Origin: DASWUZ01 sp036401375
GTDB lineage: Bacteria > Acidobacteriota > Terriglobia > Terriglobales > Acidobacteriaceae
Direction: 5' to 3'
Assembly: GCA_036401375.1 (NCBI GenBank)
Contig: DASWVB010000017.1
Location: 44,369 to 108,368, forward strand
Length of the DNA stretch: 64,000 nucleotides
Each line of letters opens with the position of its first letter. Position 1 is the stretch's first letter. The translations under genes were made by a program, and so were the position numbers. Below the pieces are notes generated by a model. That model was given only the letters and a program-made list of their open reading frames with translations. It was not told the origin of the DNA and searched no databases. Of the stretch, positions 43,748 to 52,379 are shown piece after piece.

Positions 43748-45358
43748 TTGCATGCGACTGTGAACGAGACATCCGGCACGACGAAGAGCGGCCCCGCTAT
43801 CGAGCTGGGGAGCCGGTCCGGCAGTGTGCCGACCATGCTCGCCGACGACGGCGCCGGCCGCAAACGGTCGCAGGCCGTCTCGTCCCCATTTCCCAATGCG
43901 CGGCTCAGCTCGGAGACGCTGAGCGCCGAGAAGCGTGCTGCTGCGTGGATGTCGGTCTTCGCGGCCTGTGCCATGACCGCTCTGAAGCTGGTCACCGGCC
44001 TGCTCACTGGCTCGCTCGGCATGCTCTCCGACTCCGCCCACTCGGGGCTCGACCTGGTCGGATCGGGGTTGACCCTGCTCTCGGTGCGCGTCTCAGACAA
44101 GCCCGCCGATGAAGATCACACCTACGGCCACGGAAAGATCGAAAATGTCTCTGCGTTCTTCGAGACGTTCCTCATGCTGGCCTCCTGCGTCTGGATCACT
44201 TATGAGGCGGTGCTGCGCATCTTTTATCATCCGGTGGCGATCAGACTTGGCATCTGGCCTTTCGTGGTTGCGCTTATCTCGATGTCGGTGGATTACTGGC
44301 GTTCGCACAAGCTGAGCGTCGTGGCCAAGCTCTCCGGCAGTGCGGCTCTGGAGGCGGATGCACTTCATTTCGCGTCCGATATCTGGGCCAGCTTCGCGGT
44401 CTTCGTCGGGCTGCTAGCGGCGTGGTCCGGCAGGCAGCTTCACATCGGCTGGCTGAGCTATGCAGATCCAGCGGCGGCTATCGTGATCTCGATCATGATC
44501 TTCCGCTTCAGCTGGAAGCTCGCTTCAAAGACCATCGAAGACCTGGTTGACGCTGTGCCCGTCGAAACGCGGCAGCGGATGCTCGCGGAGGTGAGCCATA
44601 CCCATGGGGTGCTGGCGGTGGACCAGGCGCGGGTGCGGCGAGCGGGAACGTCCTACTTCGCCGATCTGACGCTGTCGCTATCGCGGCAGCTTACCTTTTC
44701 GAGCACCGAGGATCTGGTTCGCGAGGCCACCGAGGCGGTGCAGCGGGTGCTGCCGAATGCGGATGTAATCATCCACACGGTACCACGGCCCAGCCTGGCT
44801 GAGAGTGTCTTCGACAAGGTGCGCGCGGTGGCATCGCGCAACAACATCCTGCTGCACGACGTCAGTATCCAGTCCTTCGATGGGCATTTGCATGTGGAGC
44901 AGCATATCGAGGTGCCTGAGGACATGCCGCTGCGTGCGGCACACTCCTTTGTGCGGCGCATAGAGGATGAGATACGCGCGGAGCTGCCGCAGGTGGAGTC
45001 GGTGCTCACCCACATCGAGAGCGAACCGGCGACCATCGAACAGCATGTCAGCGTCGAACGCGACCGCAACATCGAGGCCTGCCTCAGGAGTGCCGGAGCG
45101 CACCTGCCTGAGATCATCGATATTCACGAGGTAGTCGTCGGCCGGACCGGCGAGCACCTGCAGCTCTCCTGCCACTGCACCCTGCCGGACACGCTGAAGA
45201 TGCAGCGGGTGCACGAGGTGATTACGGCTCTCGAGGCGCGGCTGAAGGTTGAGTGTCCCGAGGTGCACCGGGTGCTCATTCACCCTGAGCCGCAGAGCGA
45301 CAACCGTCACGATCTGAGCGCTAGCGCGGTTAGCGAGAGCAGCACCGAGGGCGCGTGA
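43748..45358 (+). CDS. cation diffusion facilitator with three tandem C-terminal domains
   Basis: About 536 residues from TTG 43748; a GTG 12 bases later is also possible, and AGGAGG lies about 25 bases upstream. The N-terminal 55 residues are disordered. Six helices follow. Helix 2 carries SDSAHSGLDLV and helix 5 carries EADALHFASDIWAS, the metal site pairs (Asp/His and His/Asp). The cytoplasmic part holds three copies of the CDF C-terminal fold: VLAVDQARVRRAG...NADVIIHTVP, HDVSIQSFDGHLHVEQHIE...VESVLTHIE and HEVVVGRTGEHLQLSCHCT...VHRVLIHPEP. It should export Zn, Fe or Co from the cytoplasm. Ordinary members have one such domain. Confidence 0.9.
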   Translation: MHATVNETSGTTKSGPAIELGSRSGSVPTMLADDGAGRKRSQAVSSPFPNARLSSETLSAEKRAAAWMSVFAACAMTALKLVTGLLTGSLGMLSDSAHSGLDLVGSGLTLLSVRVSDKPADEDHTYGHGKIENVSAFFETFLMLASCVWITYEAVLRIFYHPVAIRLGIWPFVVALISMSVDYWRSHKLSVVAKLSGSAALEADALHFASDIWASFAVFVGLLAAWSGRQLHIGWLSYADPAAAIVISIMIFRFSWKLASKTIEDLVDAVPVETRQRMLAEVSHTHGVLAVDQARVRRAGTSYFADLTLSLSRQLTFSSTEDLVREATEAVQRVLPNADVIIHTVPRPSLAESVFDKVRAVASRNNILLHDVSIQSFDGHLHVEQHIEVPEDMPLRAAHSFVRRIEDEIRAELPQVESVLTHIESEPATIEQHVSVERDRNIEACLRSAGAHLPEIIDIHEVVVGRTGEHLQLSCHCTLPDTLKMQRVHEVITALEARLKVECPEVHRVLIHPEPQSDNRHDLSASAVSESSTEGA

Positions 45359-45397
45359 AGGGGTGCGGCTGAGAGCGTGTGAAGGGGTGCGTCAGAT

Positions 45398-45447
45398 GGC
45401 GTGACAGAGGGCGTGTCAGAGGGGCGTGACAGAGGGGCGTGACAAGG
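45398..45447 (+). repeat. four-copy short tandem repeat after the CDF gene
   Basis: Four near-identical units of about 12-13 bases, with consensus GGCGTGACAGAGG, lie head-to-tail 40 bases after the transporter stop. A second short repeat (GTGAAGGGGTGCG) occurs twice just upstream, the first overlapping the stop codon. No gene covers them. They may be replication-slippage products. Confidence 0.85.
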
Positions 45448-45562
45448 CATGCATTCGAGGGTGCAGGCGTGCGCGGTGTCTGAGCCGCGCCTGCAGCATA
45501 GAGTCTCAGCGCGTCAGCACATGTTTGGGCGCACGCTCACTAGCTAAACCAGGGAGAAAATC

Positions 45563-46000
45563 ATGATTGCAAGCTCCGCCTGGAAGGGCGAGTCAAAGTT
45601 TGAAGCGTCGTCCGAGAGTGGCCATCGGGTGATGTTCGACACCGGTCCGGCTCATGCAGAGGGTCCCAGTCCGATGGAGGCGGTGTTGATGGCGCTCTGT
45701 GGATGTACCTCCGTCGACGTGGTATCGATCCTCCAGAAGAAGCGCGAGCCTGTCGCAAGCCTGATCGTCTCTGCCACGGCGGAGCAGGCGGCCGAGGCGC
45801 CGCGTGTCTTCACTCGCATCCACCTGGTATACCGGGTCGGAGGCGCGGTCTCGACGAAGGCCATGGAGGATGCGGTCTTACTGTCGAAGGAGAAGTACTG
45901 CTCGGTCTCAAAGATGCTGGAAAGGTCAGCGACCATCGAGTATTCGATCGAGTATGAGGATAGGGCGCCGGCCGCCTTCACGGAGCGCTCGTCCGAATAA
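45563..46000 (+). CDS. OsmC-family protein
   Basis: One hundred and forty-five residues from an ATG preceded by GGGAGAAA. GPSPMEAVLMALCGCTSVDVVSIL holds the first reactive Cys and KEKYCSVSKML the second, the pair used by OsmC/Ohr-type thiol peroxidases. The YhfA-like subgroup fits best, since the length and the CGCTSVD form match. It probably removes organic peroxides or binds a small thiol compound in the cytoplasm. No OhrR-type regulator is next to it. Confidence 0.9.
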   Translation: MIASSAWKGESKFEASSESGHRVMFDTGPAHAEGPSPMEAVLMALCGCTSVDVVSILQKKREPVASLIVSATAEQAAEAPRVFTRIHLVYRVGGAVSTKAMEDAVLLSKEKYCSVSKMLERSATIEYSIEYEDRAPAAFTERSSE

Positions 46001-46304
46001 CTTCGATTTACGCGCTCGCCGTTGTATTATGGAAAGAACAAATAAGAACGCGCGCTACATACTTCTTCCTCCAGTGAAGCCATAGCTCAGCAACTCCGTT
46101 AGTGTCACGGCCGGCTGCCGTCCTGCACGGGTTGAAGTCCACCTTGGTATGGCAGCAAATCTGAGTGTTGACCTCGTGAGTCTCTGATTCCGAGATATAT
46201 GCGGCTCGGTCCGGCGTACACAGTCGTTCGCCGCCGACGCGCTGAAACTGGTGCATAACACCCTGGTCATCAGGCGGGTAAGACCCTACATGGATGAGGT
46301 GAAT
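46001..46304 (+). other. intergenic region before glycosyltransferase gene
   Basis: No gene, tRNA or clear riboswitch is seen. The region is less GC-rich than its flanks near 46020-46080 and around 46180-46200 and probably carries the promoter of the following gene. GAGGTG lies five bases before the chosen start. Confidence 0.45.
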
Positions 46305-47471
46305 ATGCAGAGGAATAGCACTGTTCAAACCCCTGTGTCCGCAGACGCTTTGCACCACCTGAGCGTAATTGGCATGCTGCCTCCGATCGAACTAACGGTG
46401 GTGATTCCGACGTTCAACGAGCGGCAGAATGTGCCGATCCTGATCGAGAAGCTGGAGCACGCGCTGGCGGGCATCGAGTGGGAGGCGATCTATGTCGACG
46501 ACCATTCTCCTGACGGCACCTCGGATGTAGTTCGCGAGATTGCGCGGACCAACCGGCGCGTGCGGTCCATCGAGCGGATCGGTCGCCGTGGGCTGGCCTC
46601 GGCCTGCATCGAGGGGATGATGGCCTCGCCTGCCCCTTACATCGCGGTGATGGATGCGGACCTGCAGCACGACGAGACCGTGTTGCCGGATATGCTGCGC
46701 AAGATCGAGGCAGAGAAGCTGGACGTAGTGATCGCCAGCCGCAGGGTGGCCGGCGGCAGCATGGGTGAGTTTGCCAAGGAGCGCGTCAAGCTCAGCGATA
46801 TGGGCACCAAGATGAGCCGCATCGTCTGCCGCTGCGACGTGAGCGATGCGATGAGCGGCTTCTTCATCGTGGAGGCGAACTTCTTCCGGGCGCTGGTGCC
46901 GCACCTTACCGCATCGGGATTCAAAATACTGGTTGACCTGCTCGCATCGAGTCCCACGATCCCGAGGGCAGGCGAGGTTCCGTACCGGTTTCGCAACCGT
47001 GAGTTAGGTGAGAGCAAGCTGGACGTCAACGTGCAGCTTGAATATCTCTTCCTCATCGTGGACAAGCTGATCGGTAAGTGGGTACCTACTCGCTTTGTCC
47101 TGTTTACGCTGGTCGGTGCGCTGGGATTTCTGGTGCACCTGGCGGTCCTCGCACCGCTCTATCTCAATCACCGCCGCCACTTTCCGCAGGCACAGGCTAT
47201 CGCTACCTTTGTCGCGATGACGTTTAACTTCATGCTTAATAACGTGGTGACCTTCCGCGACCGCAAGCTGCGCGGTAAACGGCTTGTGACGGGCCTGCTG
47301 AAGTTCTACGCGGCGTGCTCGCTCGGTGCGGTCGTCAACGTCACCTTTGCGGACATGCTCATACACCAGAACCTACCCTGGTATCTCGCCGGAGCGGCGG
47401 GAACGGGCATCAGCTCCGTATGGAACTACGGTGTGAACACGGTGCTCACATGGCGCCGGAGCCGCAAGTAG
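46305..47471 (+). CDS. dolichol-phosphate-mannose synthase-like GT2 with GtrA domain
   Basis: The ATG at 46305 follows GAGG at five bases, and is preferred to the longer frame. The product has about 388 residues. The GT2 domain shows TVVIPTFNERQNVPILIEKL, YVDDHSPDGT, AVMDADLQHDE and GGSMGEFAKER, close to DPM1-type enzymes. The C-terminal 130 residues are a GtrA-like four-helix domain (TLVGALGFLVHLA, FNFMLNNVVTFRDR, GISSVWNYGVNTVLTW). It should make polyprenyl-phosphate sugar and may help flip it. The GT87-like gene follows closely. Confidence 0.92.
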   Translation: MQRNSTVQTPVSADALHHLSVIGMLPPIELTVVIPTFNERQNVPILIEKLEHALAGIEWEAIYVDDHSPDGTSDVVREIARTNRRVRSIERIGRRGLASACIEGMMASPAPYIAVMDADLQHDETVLPDMLRKIEAEKLDVVIASRRVAGGSMGEFAKERVKLSDMGTKMSRIVCRCDVSDAMSGFFIVEANFFRALVPHLTASGFKILVDLLASSPTIPRAGEVPYRFRNRELGESKLDVNVQLEYLFLIVDKLIGKWVPTRFVLFTLVGALGFLVHLAVLAPLYLNHRRHFPQAQAIATFVAMTFNFMLNNVVTFRDRKLRGKRLVTGLLKFYAACSLGAVVNVTFADMLIHQNLPWYLAGAAGTGISSVWNYGVNTVLTWRRSRK

Positions 47472-47538
47472 CGTACCGAGGGTGGGGTTCTGCAGCCGTG
47501 ATTTTGAGTAAAACAGCCACAGTTGTCAGCGGAGGCTT

Positions 47539-48804
47539 GTGCGGATGGAAGTTGTAAAGCCAAACCAGGGCGCAGCACCTGGTCTGTTGCCGAGGTCGCC
47601 GCAACTTCGCCTGTTGGTCCTCATAGTGCTTGCGCTCACGGCGGCCTTCTCCACCTACATCGCGGTCAAGAGAGCAGTCAGCGATAAGACTTACATGAAC
47701 GGCAGGTCCCAGGCTGGCGGGGTCGACTTTCAATGGAGTGGAGCGCACATTCTCGCGCTGCACCAGGATCCGTGGAAGACTTATATCGACGGCGATCCGA
47801 AGGACCAGATCATCCTCGGGCAGCAGCCGAACTACCTGCCGGAGTTTTACCTCATGCTTGGGCCGCTCGGCCGGATGCCGTTTCCGGAGGCCCGCGCGTG
47901 GTGGTGCTTCCTGAACCTGGTCTTCCTCGCCGGCAACGTACTCGTGCTGCGCGCGATGTTTCACCTCGATCGGGACCACACGCTGCTGCTGGCTTTCCTC
48001 GTACTCAGCTCGCTGCCCTTCCGCGTCACGATGGCCAATGGCCAGCACGCCATTTTTATCCTGCTGATGCTGAGTATCACCTTTTACGCTACTAACCGCT
48101 GGGTGAAGGGGATGGCTCTCGGCGTAAGCTTCGGCAAGTACAGCTTCTCGCCGCTGATGGTGATGGTCCTGCTGGTGAAGAAGCGGCTGGACGTGCTGCT
48201 GATCTCCCTGATTCTGCCTGTTGTCGGTCTGCTGATTGCGTGGCACATCCTCGGCGGCAATCTCAAGACGCTCGCCTTCGAGCCGATTGCGACTTCCAAG
48301 ATCGCCATGGGGCCGGGATCGGGGGACATCATGACGCCGCTCGAGATCTTCATGCGCAATCACGGAGTGGCAGCCGGGCCGACCTACTCGGTGCCGGCGC
48401 TGCTGGGACTTGTGGCGGCGGTGGGCGTGGCGTTCTGGATCGGCCGCAACAGGCGACTCGACGAGCGCATGCAGTTCGTTGTCGCTATCGTGATGACGCT
48501 CCTTTGCTTCAAGCATGTGCTGTACGACTTCGTGGTGCTGGTGGCGCCGCTGGCCGCTGCCATGGCCGCACCCCGGTCGCGGGCGCGCATTATCGTGCTG
48601 GTGTGCATCTTCCACTTCTGGGTGCTGAGTTCGCCCATCAATCACTTTTACCCGAAGCGCGTCTACGCCCTTGAGGTCATGATCTATTCGGTGGTGCTGC
48701 TCATACTGGGCATCGCCACTTCGCGGCTCTTCCCCGGGCCTGAGATCGAGGGTGCTGCAGCTCTCGCGTCCCCTGCCCGCGTCACTGATCCGGTGCAGGT
48801 CTAG
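47539..48804 (+). CDS. DUF2029/GT87-family membrane glycosyltransferase
   Basis: Four hundred and twenty-one residues with about ten helices. The first loop contains GGVDFQWSGAHILALHQDPW, a form of the GT87 acidic motif in which Asp-Phe precedes the sugar-binding region, then LPEFYLMLGPLGRMPF. A later loop has MANGQHAIFILLML and FGKYSFSPL. It probably uses the polyprenyl-phosphate sugar made by the adjacent enzyme to decorate a lipid or polymer at the outer face of the inner membrane. It starts 67 bases after that gene, on the same strand. Confidence 0.88.
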   Translation: MRMEVVKPNQGAAPGLLPRSPQLRLLVLIVLALTAAFSTYIAVKRAVSDKTYMNGRSQAGGVDFQWSGAHILALHQDPWKTYIDGDPKDQIILGQQPNYLPEFYLMLGPLGRMPFPEARAWWCFLNLVFLAGNVLVLRAMFHLDRDHTLLLAFLVLSSLPFRVTMANGQHAIFILLMLSITFYATNRWVKGMALGVSFGKYSFSPLMVMVLLVKKRLDVLLISLILPVVGLLIAWHILGGNLKTLAFEPIATSKIAMGPGSGDIMTPLEIFMRNHGVAAGPTYSVPALLGLVAAVGVAFWIGRNRRLDERMQFVVAIVMTLLCFKHVLYDFVVLVAPLAAAMAAPRSRARIIVLVCIFHFWVLSSPINHFYPKRVYALEVMIYSVVLLILGIATSRLFPGPEIEGAAALASPARVTDPVQV

Positions 48805-48876
48805 TCCGCGGGGCAATGGGAGAGCCAGCAGACAGCAGCCTGGAATCTCCCTGGTTGAGGCCCGGAGTGGTCCGCT

Positions 48877-49644
48877 CTAGAACCCGACTACGTTGTAGCC
48901 GCAGTCGACGTAGAGGACTTCGCCGGTGGTACCGGTCGAGAGGTCAGAGGCGAGGAAGAGGGCGGTGTTGCCCACCTCTGCCGTCTTGACATTGCGATGG
49001 AGCGGAGCGCGGTCGGAGTGGTGCTTCAGCATCTCGCTCAAGGAGCCGATTCCTCGCGCAGCGAGCGTCATGACGGGTCCCGCAGAGATGGCATTGACGC
49101 GAATCTGCCGCGGGCCAAGCTCATTTGCTAGGTAGCGGACGGTGGCCTCAAGTGCCGCCTTGGCCACGCCCATGACTTTATAGTGCGGCACGACTTTTTC
49201 AGCGCCGTAGTAGGTCATGGTGAGGATGCTGCCACCCTCCGTCATCAGCGGCGCGGCTGCCCGGCTGAGCGCGATCAGGGAGTAGACGCTGACATCGTGA
49301 GCGATGCGGAAGCCCTCGCGGCTGGTCTCGAGAAAGGGGTTCTTGAGCTCCTCGGCGGGCGCAAAGGCGACGCTGTGGACGAGGATGTCGAGCTTGCCGT
49401 AGCGCTCCTTGAGCCTTGTGAAGACGGCGTCGATCTCGGCGTCATTCGAGACATCGCACTGGAAGGCTTCCGCTCCGGGCAGCTCCGCGATGAGGCCCTC
49501 GGCCTCCTGCCTCAGCCGGTCGTTCTGATAGCTGATGGCCAGGCTTGCGCGGGCCTCTTGCAGCTTCTGGGCAATCGCCCAGGCGATGCTCCGTTTATTG
49601 GCCAGGCCGAAGACTACCGCAGTGCGTCCTTCTAGACTTACCAT
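48877..49644 (-). CDS. fabI: enoyl-[acyl-carrier-protein] reductase (NADH), FabI
   Basis: The ATG at 49644 has AGGAG eight bases before it; a GTG at 49653 would place the binding site inside the gene. The product has 255 residues. It shows GRTAVVFGLANKRSIAWAIA (NAD site without the usual GxxxGxG), QCDVSNDAEID, VHSVAFAP, MTYYGAEKVVPHYKVMGVAKAAL with the Tyr-x6-Lys catalytic pair, and SAGPVMTLAARGI. It reduces the enoyl-ACP in fatty acid elongation and is the triclosan target. The sequence suggests the common FabI form, not FabV. Confidence 0.95.
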   Translation of the reverse strand: MVSLEGRTAVVFGLANKRSIAWAIAQKLQEARASLAISYQNDRLRQEAEGLIAELPGAEAFQCDVSNDAEIDAVFTRLKERYGKLDILVHSVAFAPAEELKNPFLETSREGFRIAHDVSVYSLIALSRAAAPLMTEGGSILTMTYYGAEKVVPHYKVMGVAKAALEATVRYLANELGPRQIRVNAISAGPVMTLAARGIGSLSEMLKHHSDRAPLHRNVKTAEVGNTALFLASDLSTGTTGEVLYVDCGYNVVGF

Positions 49645-49750
49645 TTCGACCACTCCTTCTAAAACGCTGGATCGCTAATTGCCGGCCGCATGCATCTGCT
49701 CGACGGAGGCAGATCGCCCACTGTGGGCCTGCGCGGCAAGTGGAAGAATA

Positions 49751-50647
49751 TCAGCCGCCGAGGTCGACCAGTTCTACTTCCCCGATGGGCCGCCCGAGGA
49801 AGCGTGCTCCGAGGGTGCGGAACTTCGAGACCGAGTCGGTGGCGAAGAAGCGCATTGTGGCCCCGGCCCCGCCGGGCAGCGAATGCGCCGGCGACCGAGG
49901 GACCTTCAGGGCAGAGGCGACGCGCGTAGCCGTAGCCTCGGCGGAGTCGATCACGCGGATCGGCCCGTGATGCAGCTCCCCGGTCAGTTGGGTCAGAGCG
50001 CGTTCGATGGGCCCCCGAAGCAGCGGGTAATGGGTGCAGCCGAGGACCAGGGTATCGGGCGCCAGCAGATTGTCCCGCGAAGCGGCGAGCAGGTCCGAGA
50101 GGTAGATGCGCAGCACCTCTGCGGTGACGGGGTGATCGATCCAGCCCTCTTCCACAAGAGGGACGAGCAGTGGACAGGCCTGCTCGAGAGCGCGAAGACC
50201 GACTGCCCTGCTGGCGTGATCATAGGCATGGCTCTGGACGGTCGCGTCGGTGGCGATGACCAGGACATCGCCCGTCTTCGAAGTAGCCCTGGCCTCAGCA
50301 GCGCCGGTCTCGATCACCCCCAGCACCGGCACGCGTCCCGCCGCGTCCCGTATCTCGTCGATCGCGAGGGCGCTGGCGGTGTTGCAGGCGATGACCAGGA
50401 ACTCGGCACCCTGCTCCACGAGAAACCGGGTGCTCGATACGGCGTAACGGGCGATGGTGGCGCGTGACTTTGAGCCGTAGGGCAGCCGGGCTGTGTCGCC
50501 TACGTACAGGAAGTCTGCCGCAGGCAGCAGGGGCAGCATGGCCCTGAGCACGGTGAGGCCTCCAACGCCCGAGTCGAAGACGCCAATCCGTTGGCGCGAG
50601 GAGTCGAGCTGCGGAGTGGTCAGCGGATGCACGATCTGCAAGCTCAA
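49751..50647 (-). CDS. murI: glutamate racemase
   Basis: Up to 298 residues from TTG 50647, whose TTGA overlaps the stop of the GerMN gene; a GTG five codons in is an alternative. The catalytic Cys pair is in VIACNTASA and VLGCTHYPLL, and the start shows RIGVFDSGVGGLTVLRAM and FLYVGDTARLPYG. It makes D-glutamate for the peptidoglycan stem. The order amidase-GerMN-murI with short overlaps is consistent with a cell-wall unit under one promoter. Confidence 0.93.
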   Translation of the reverse strand: MSLQIVHPLTTPQLDSSRQRIGVFDSGVGGLTVLRAMLPLLPAADFLYVGDTARLPYGSKSRATIARYAVSSTRFLVEQGAEFLVIACNTASALAIDEIRDAAGRVPVLGVIETGAAEARATSKTGDVLVIATDATVQSHAYDHASRAVGLRALEQACPLLVPLVEEGWIDHPVTAEVLRIYLSDLLAASRDNLLAPDTLVLGCTHYPLLRGPIERALTQLTGELHHGPIRVIDSAEATATRVASALKVPRSPAHSLPGGAGATMRFFATDSVSKFRTLGARFLGRPIGEVELVDLGG

Positions 50648-51408
50648 GGGCGCACTCCGGGAGCGGAAGCGAGGTAGACGCGCATCAGGTCCGCGTGGCC
50701 TGCGAGCGTCTCCTGCGGTCGTCCTCCGACCAGGAAGCGGACCTGCTCAATTGCGGGCAGGTTGGCGTGCAGGGTAGCAAGAACGGAAAGCAGGCTGAGG
50801 GTCTCGGGCTCTATGCCGGAGTTGTGGTTCGCTGCAAAAGACGGGGAGAGATCTACTACCGCCAGTTCACCCTGACTGCCCTGGGGCGGGGTCTGATCAG
50901 GCATACCGTCTGCGGCGTAAGCTCCGCCGGGCTCCAGCGGAACGGGAGAGCTGCCTGGAGTCTGCACTTTCTGAGTCAAGGGAGCCTCCGGTGCAGGCGG
51001 CCTGCTCAATTCGCTGGACGGGCCGGGTGTAACGAACCTGGGCAGCGGGCTCAAGGTAACGCGCGCAACCGCCTGGCCGGGAGCGACAGGGTGGTGCGAT
51101 TGCGGCCGCGCGTATTCGGCGAAGAGAGCGTTGAGGATGGCAGCGGCCTGCTGCGCTTCGCCTGCAGGCAAAGGGCGACTCACAGCGACGGGCGTCAGGG
51201 AGCCGTTGCCATCATCGGCCAGAACGAGGGTGATGGGCTGCTCGATGTTGTGGCTACTGGATGCGCGGCTGTCGCTTGCGCTGAACGCAGCGCTGCCAAC
51301 GGCGTGTTGATGCAGGTAGAGCGCGAATCCGGCAGCGACACTGCCGCCGATGAGCAGCAGCCTCGTCAGTACGCTCAGCCCATATTTGCGGCGCCGCTGC
51401 ATGGTCAT
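50644..51408 (-). CDS. GerMN-domain membrane-anchored protein
   Basis: ATG 51408 overlaps the amidase stop by four bases (ATGA), so it is preferred over the longer frame. The product has 254 residues with one N-terminal membrane segment (VLTRLLLIGGSVAAGFALYL). Two halves of a GerMN fold are visible: QPITLVLADDGNGSLTPVAVSR and, at the end, LAVVDLSPSFAANHNSG, then SVLATLHANLPAIEQVRFLVGGRPQETLAGH. A long Pro/Ser-rich insert separates them. GerMN proteins occur next to amidases in spore and non-spore formers and may bind peptidoglycan. No sporulation gene is seen here. Confidence 0.85.
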   Translation of the reverse strand: MTMQRRRKYGLSVLTRLLLIGGSVAAGFALYLHQHAVGSAAFSASDSRASSSHNIEQPITLVLADDGNGSLTPVAVSRPLPAGEAQQAAAILNALFAEYARPQSHHPVAPGQAVARVTLSPLPRFVTPGPSSELSRPPAPEAPLTQKVQTPGSSPVPLEPGGAYAADGMPDQTPPQGSQGELAVVDLSPSFAANHNSGIEPETLSLLSVLATLHANLPAIEQVRFLVGGRPQETLAGHADLMRVYLASAPGVRP

Positions 51409-52334
51409 GGCTTGCCTAAGATGGACTTGCCGGCGGGGTAGAGAGGTTCGAGCGCAGATTCCATCGGCTCCGGTGCAGCTTCGACGTTGCGCTGCGAATG
51501 CCCTTCGCTGCGATACTCGCCTCGCCACGCCATCAGTGCTGCCTCGAGTGCATGCAGAAAGCTGGCCTGGTAGCCGGAGTCTGAGATCAGCGCACCCTTG
51601 CTCATCATCGCAGGAGTCAGCGGAGCCAGCTCAACGGCTACGGCGGGACAATCGAAGCTGTCCAGAGGCTGAAGGGAGGTGCGGCCGAGGGTGGTCGGTA
51701 TCTCCGCACGCGTAAACGCCTCGTTGATGGCCGAGGCGAGGCGCAGACGCTGCTGGCCAGGGTTCGGGCCCGCCAGCCGAGTCGAACCCCCGCGATCTGC
51801 CGACGTTCTGCGGTCCAAAGCACTAGCGGCCTGACTGGCGCTTGTCTGCTTTGCCGCGGCGGAGACAGGCTGAACGCTCAGAGATGAGGTGAAGAGATGC
51901 ACGCCGGTGCCCGCAGATGTGGCGTGGAGGATGATGCAGGCGTCCGCCCCGGACCGGTTGGCGAGCTGGGCGCGGTTGGCGTTCGAGACGGTTGCGTCCG
52001 AATCCCGCGTCACCACCACGGGAATGGAGTCGTTGACGAGCGCCGCGTGCAGTCGCGCGGCCAGAGAGAGAGTCAGGTCTTTTTCAAGCAGCCGATCAGA
52101 GAGTCGCGCGCCCGCGTCAGCGCCCCCGTGAGCGGGATCGATGAGCACCAGGAAAGACTGCTGCTGGTCATTGACCGAGTTGCCACGGCCCGGCCGGTCG
52201 ACCTTCAGGAGGTGAGCAGCTCCTGTCCGATGCGCGCGCTCACCGGCTGCGAATGCCTGCTGTGCCCGCACTCGCTGCAGAGCGCAGCATGTGCTCATCA
52301 ACAGGAGGGCGGTGACGGGCGTGCGCAATTTCAT
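51405..52334 (-). CDS. N-acetylmuramoyl-L-alanine amidase (Amidase_3)
   Basis: Three hundred and nine residues with a signal peptide (residues 1-24). The zinc ligands are His in LIDPAHGGADAGA, Glu in LLEKDLTLSLAARL and His in CIILHATS; VAVELAPLTPAMM holds the catalytic Glu. TRDSDATVSNANRAQLAN is the usual core. It cuts the amide bond between muramic acid and the peptide in the periplasm, in cell separation or turnover. There is no AMIN domain, and HGG is followed by a longer Ser/Ala-rich stretch of unknown use near residues 170-200. Confidence 0.92.
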   Translation of the reverse strand: MKLRTPVTALLLMSTCCALQRVRAQQAFAAGERAHRTGAAHLLKVDRPGRGNSVNDQQQSFLVLIDPAHGGADAGARLSDRLLEKDLTLSLAARLHAALVNDSIPVVVTRDSDATVSNANRAQLANRSGADACIILHATSAGTGVHLFTSSLSVQPVSAAAKQTSASQAASALDRRTSADRGGSTRLAGPNPGQQRLRLASAINEAFTRAEIPTTLGRTSLQPLDSFDCPAVAVELAPLTPAMMSKGALISDSGYQASFLHALEAALMAWRGEYRSEGHSQRNVEAAPEPMESALEPLYPAGKSILGKP

Positions 52335-52379
52335 AGAGTAGGTGTGAATACGTCTTTGGGCGGCCGGCCTGGTCCAGCG

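Noticed and set aside
46001..46304. Riboswitch or small RNA before the GT2 gene
   Set aside because: No conserved core of a known class could be drawn and no terminator-like stem was seen.
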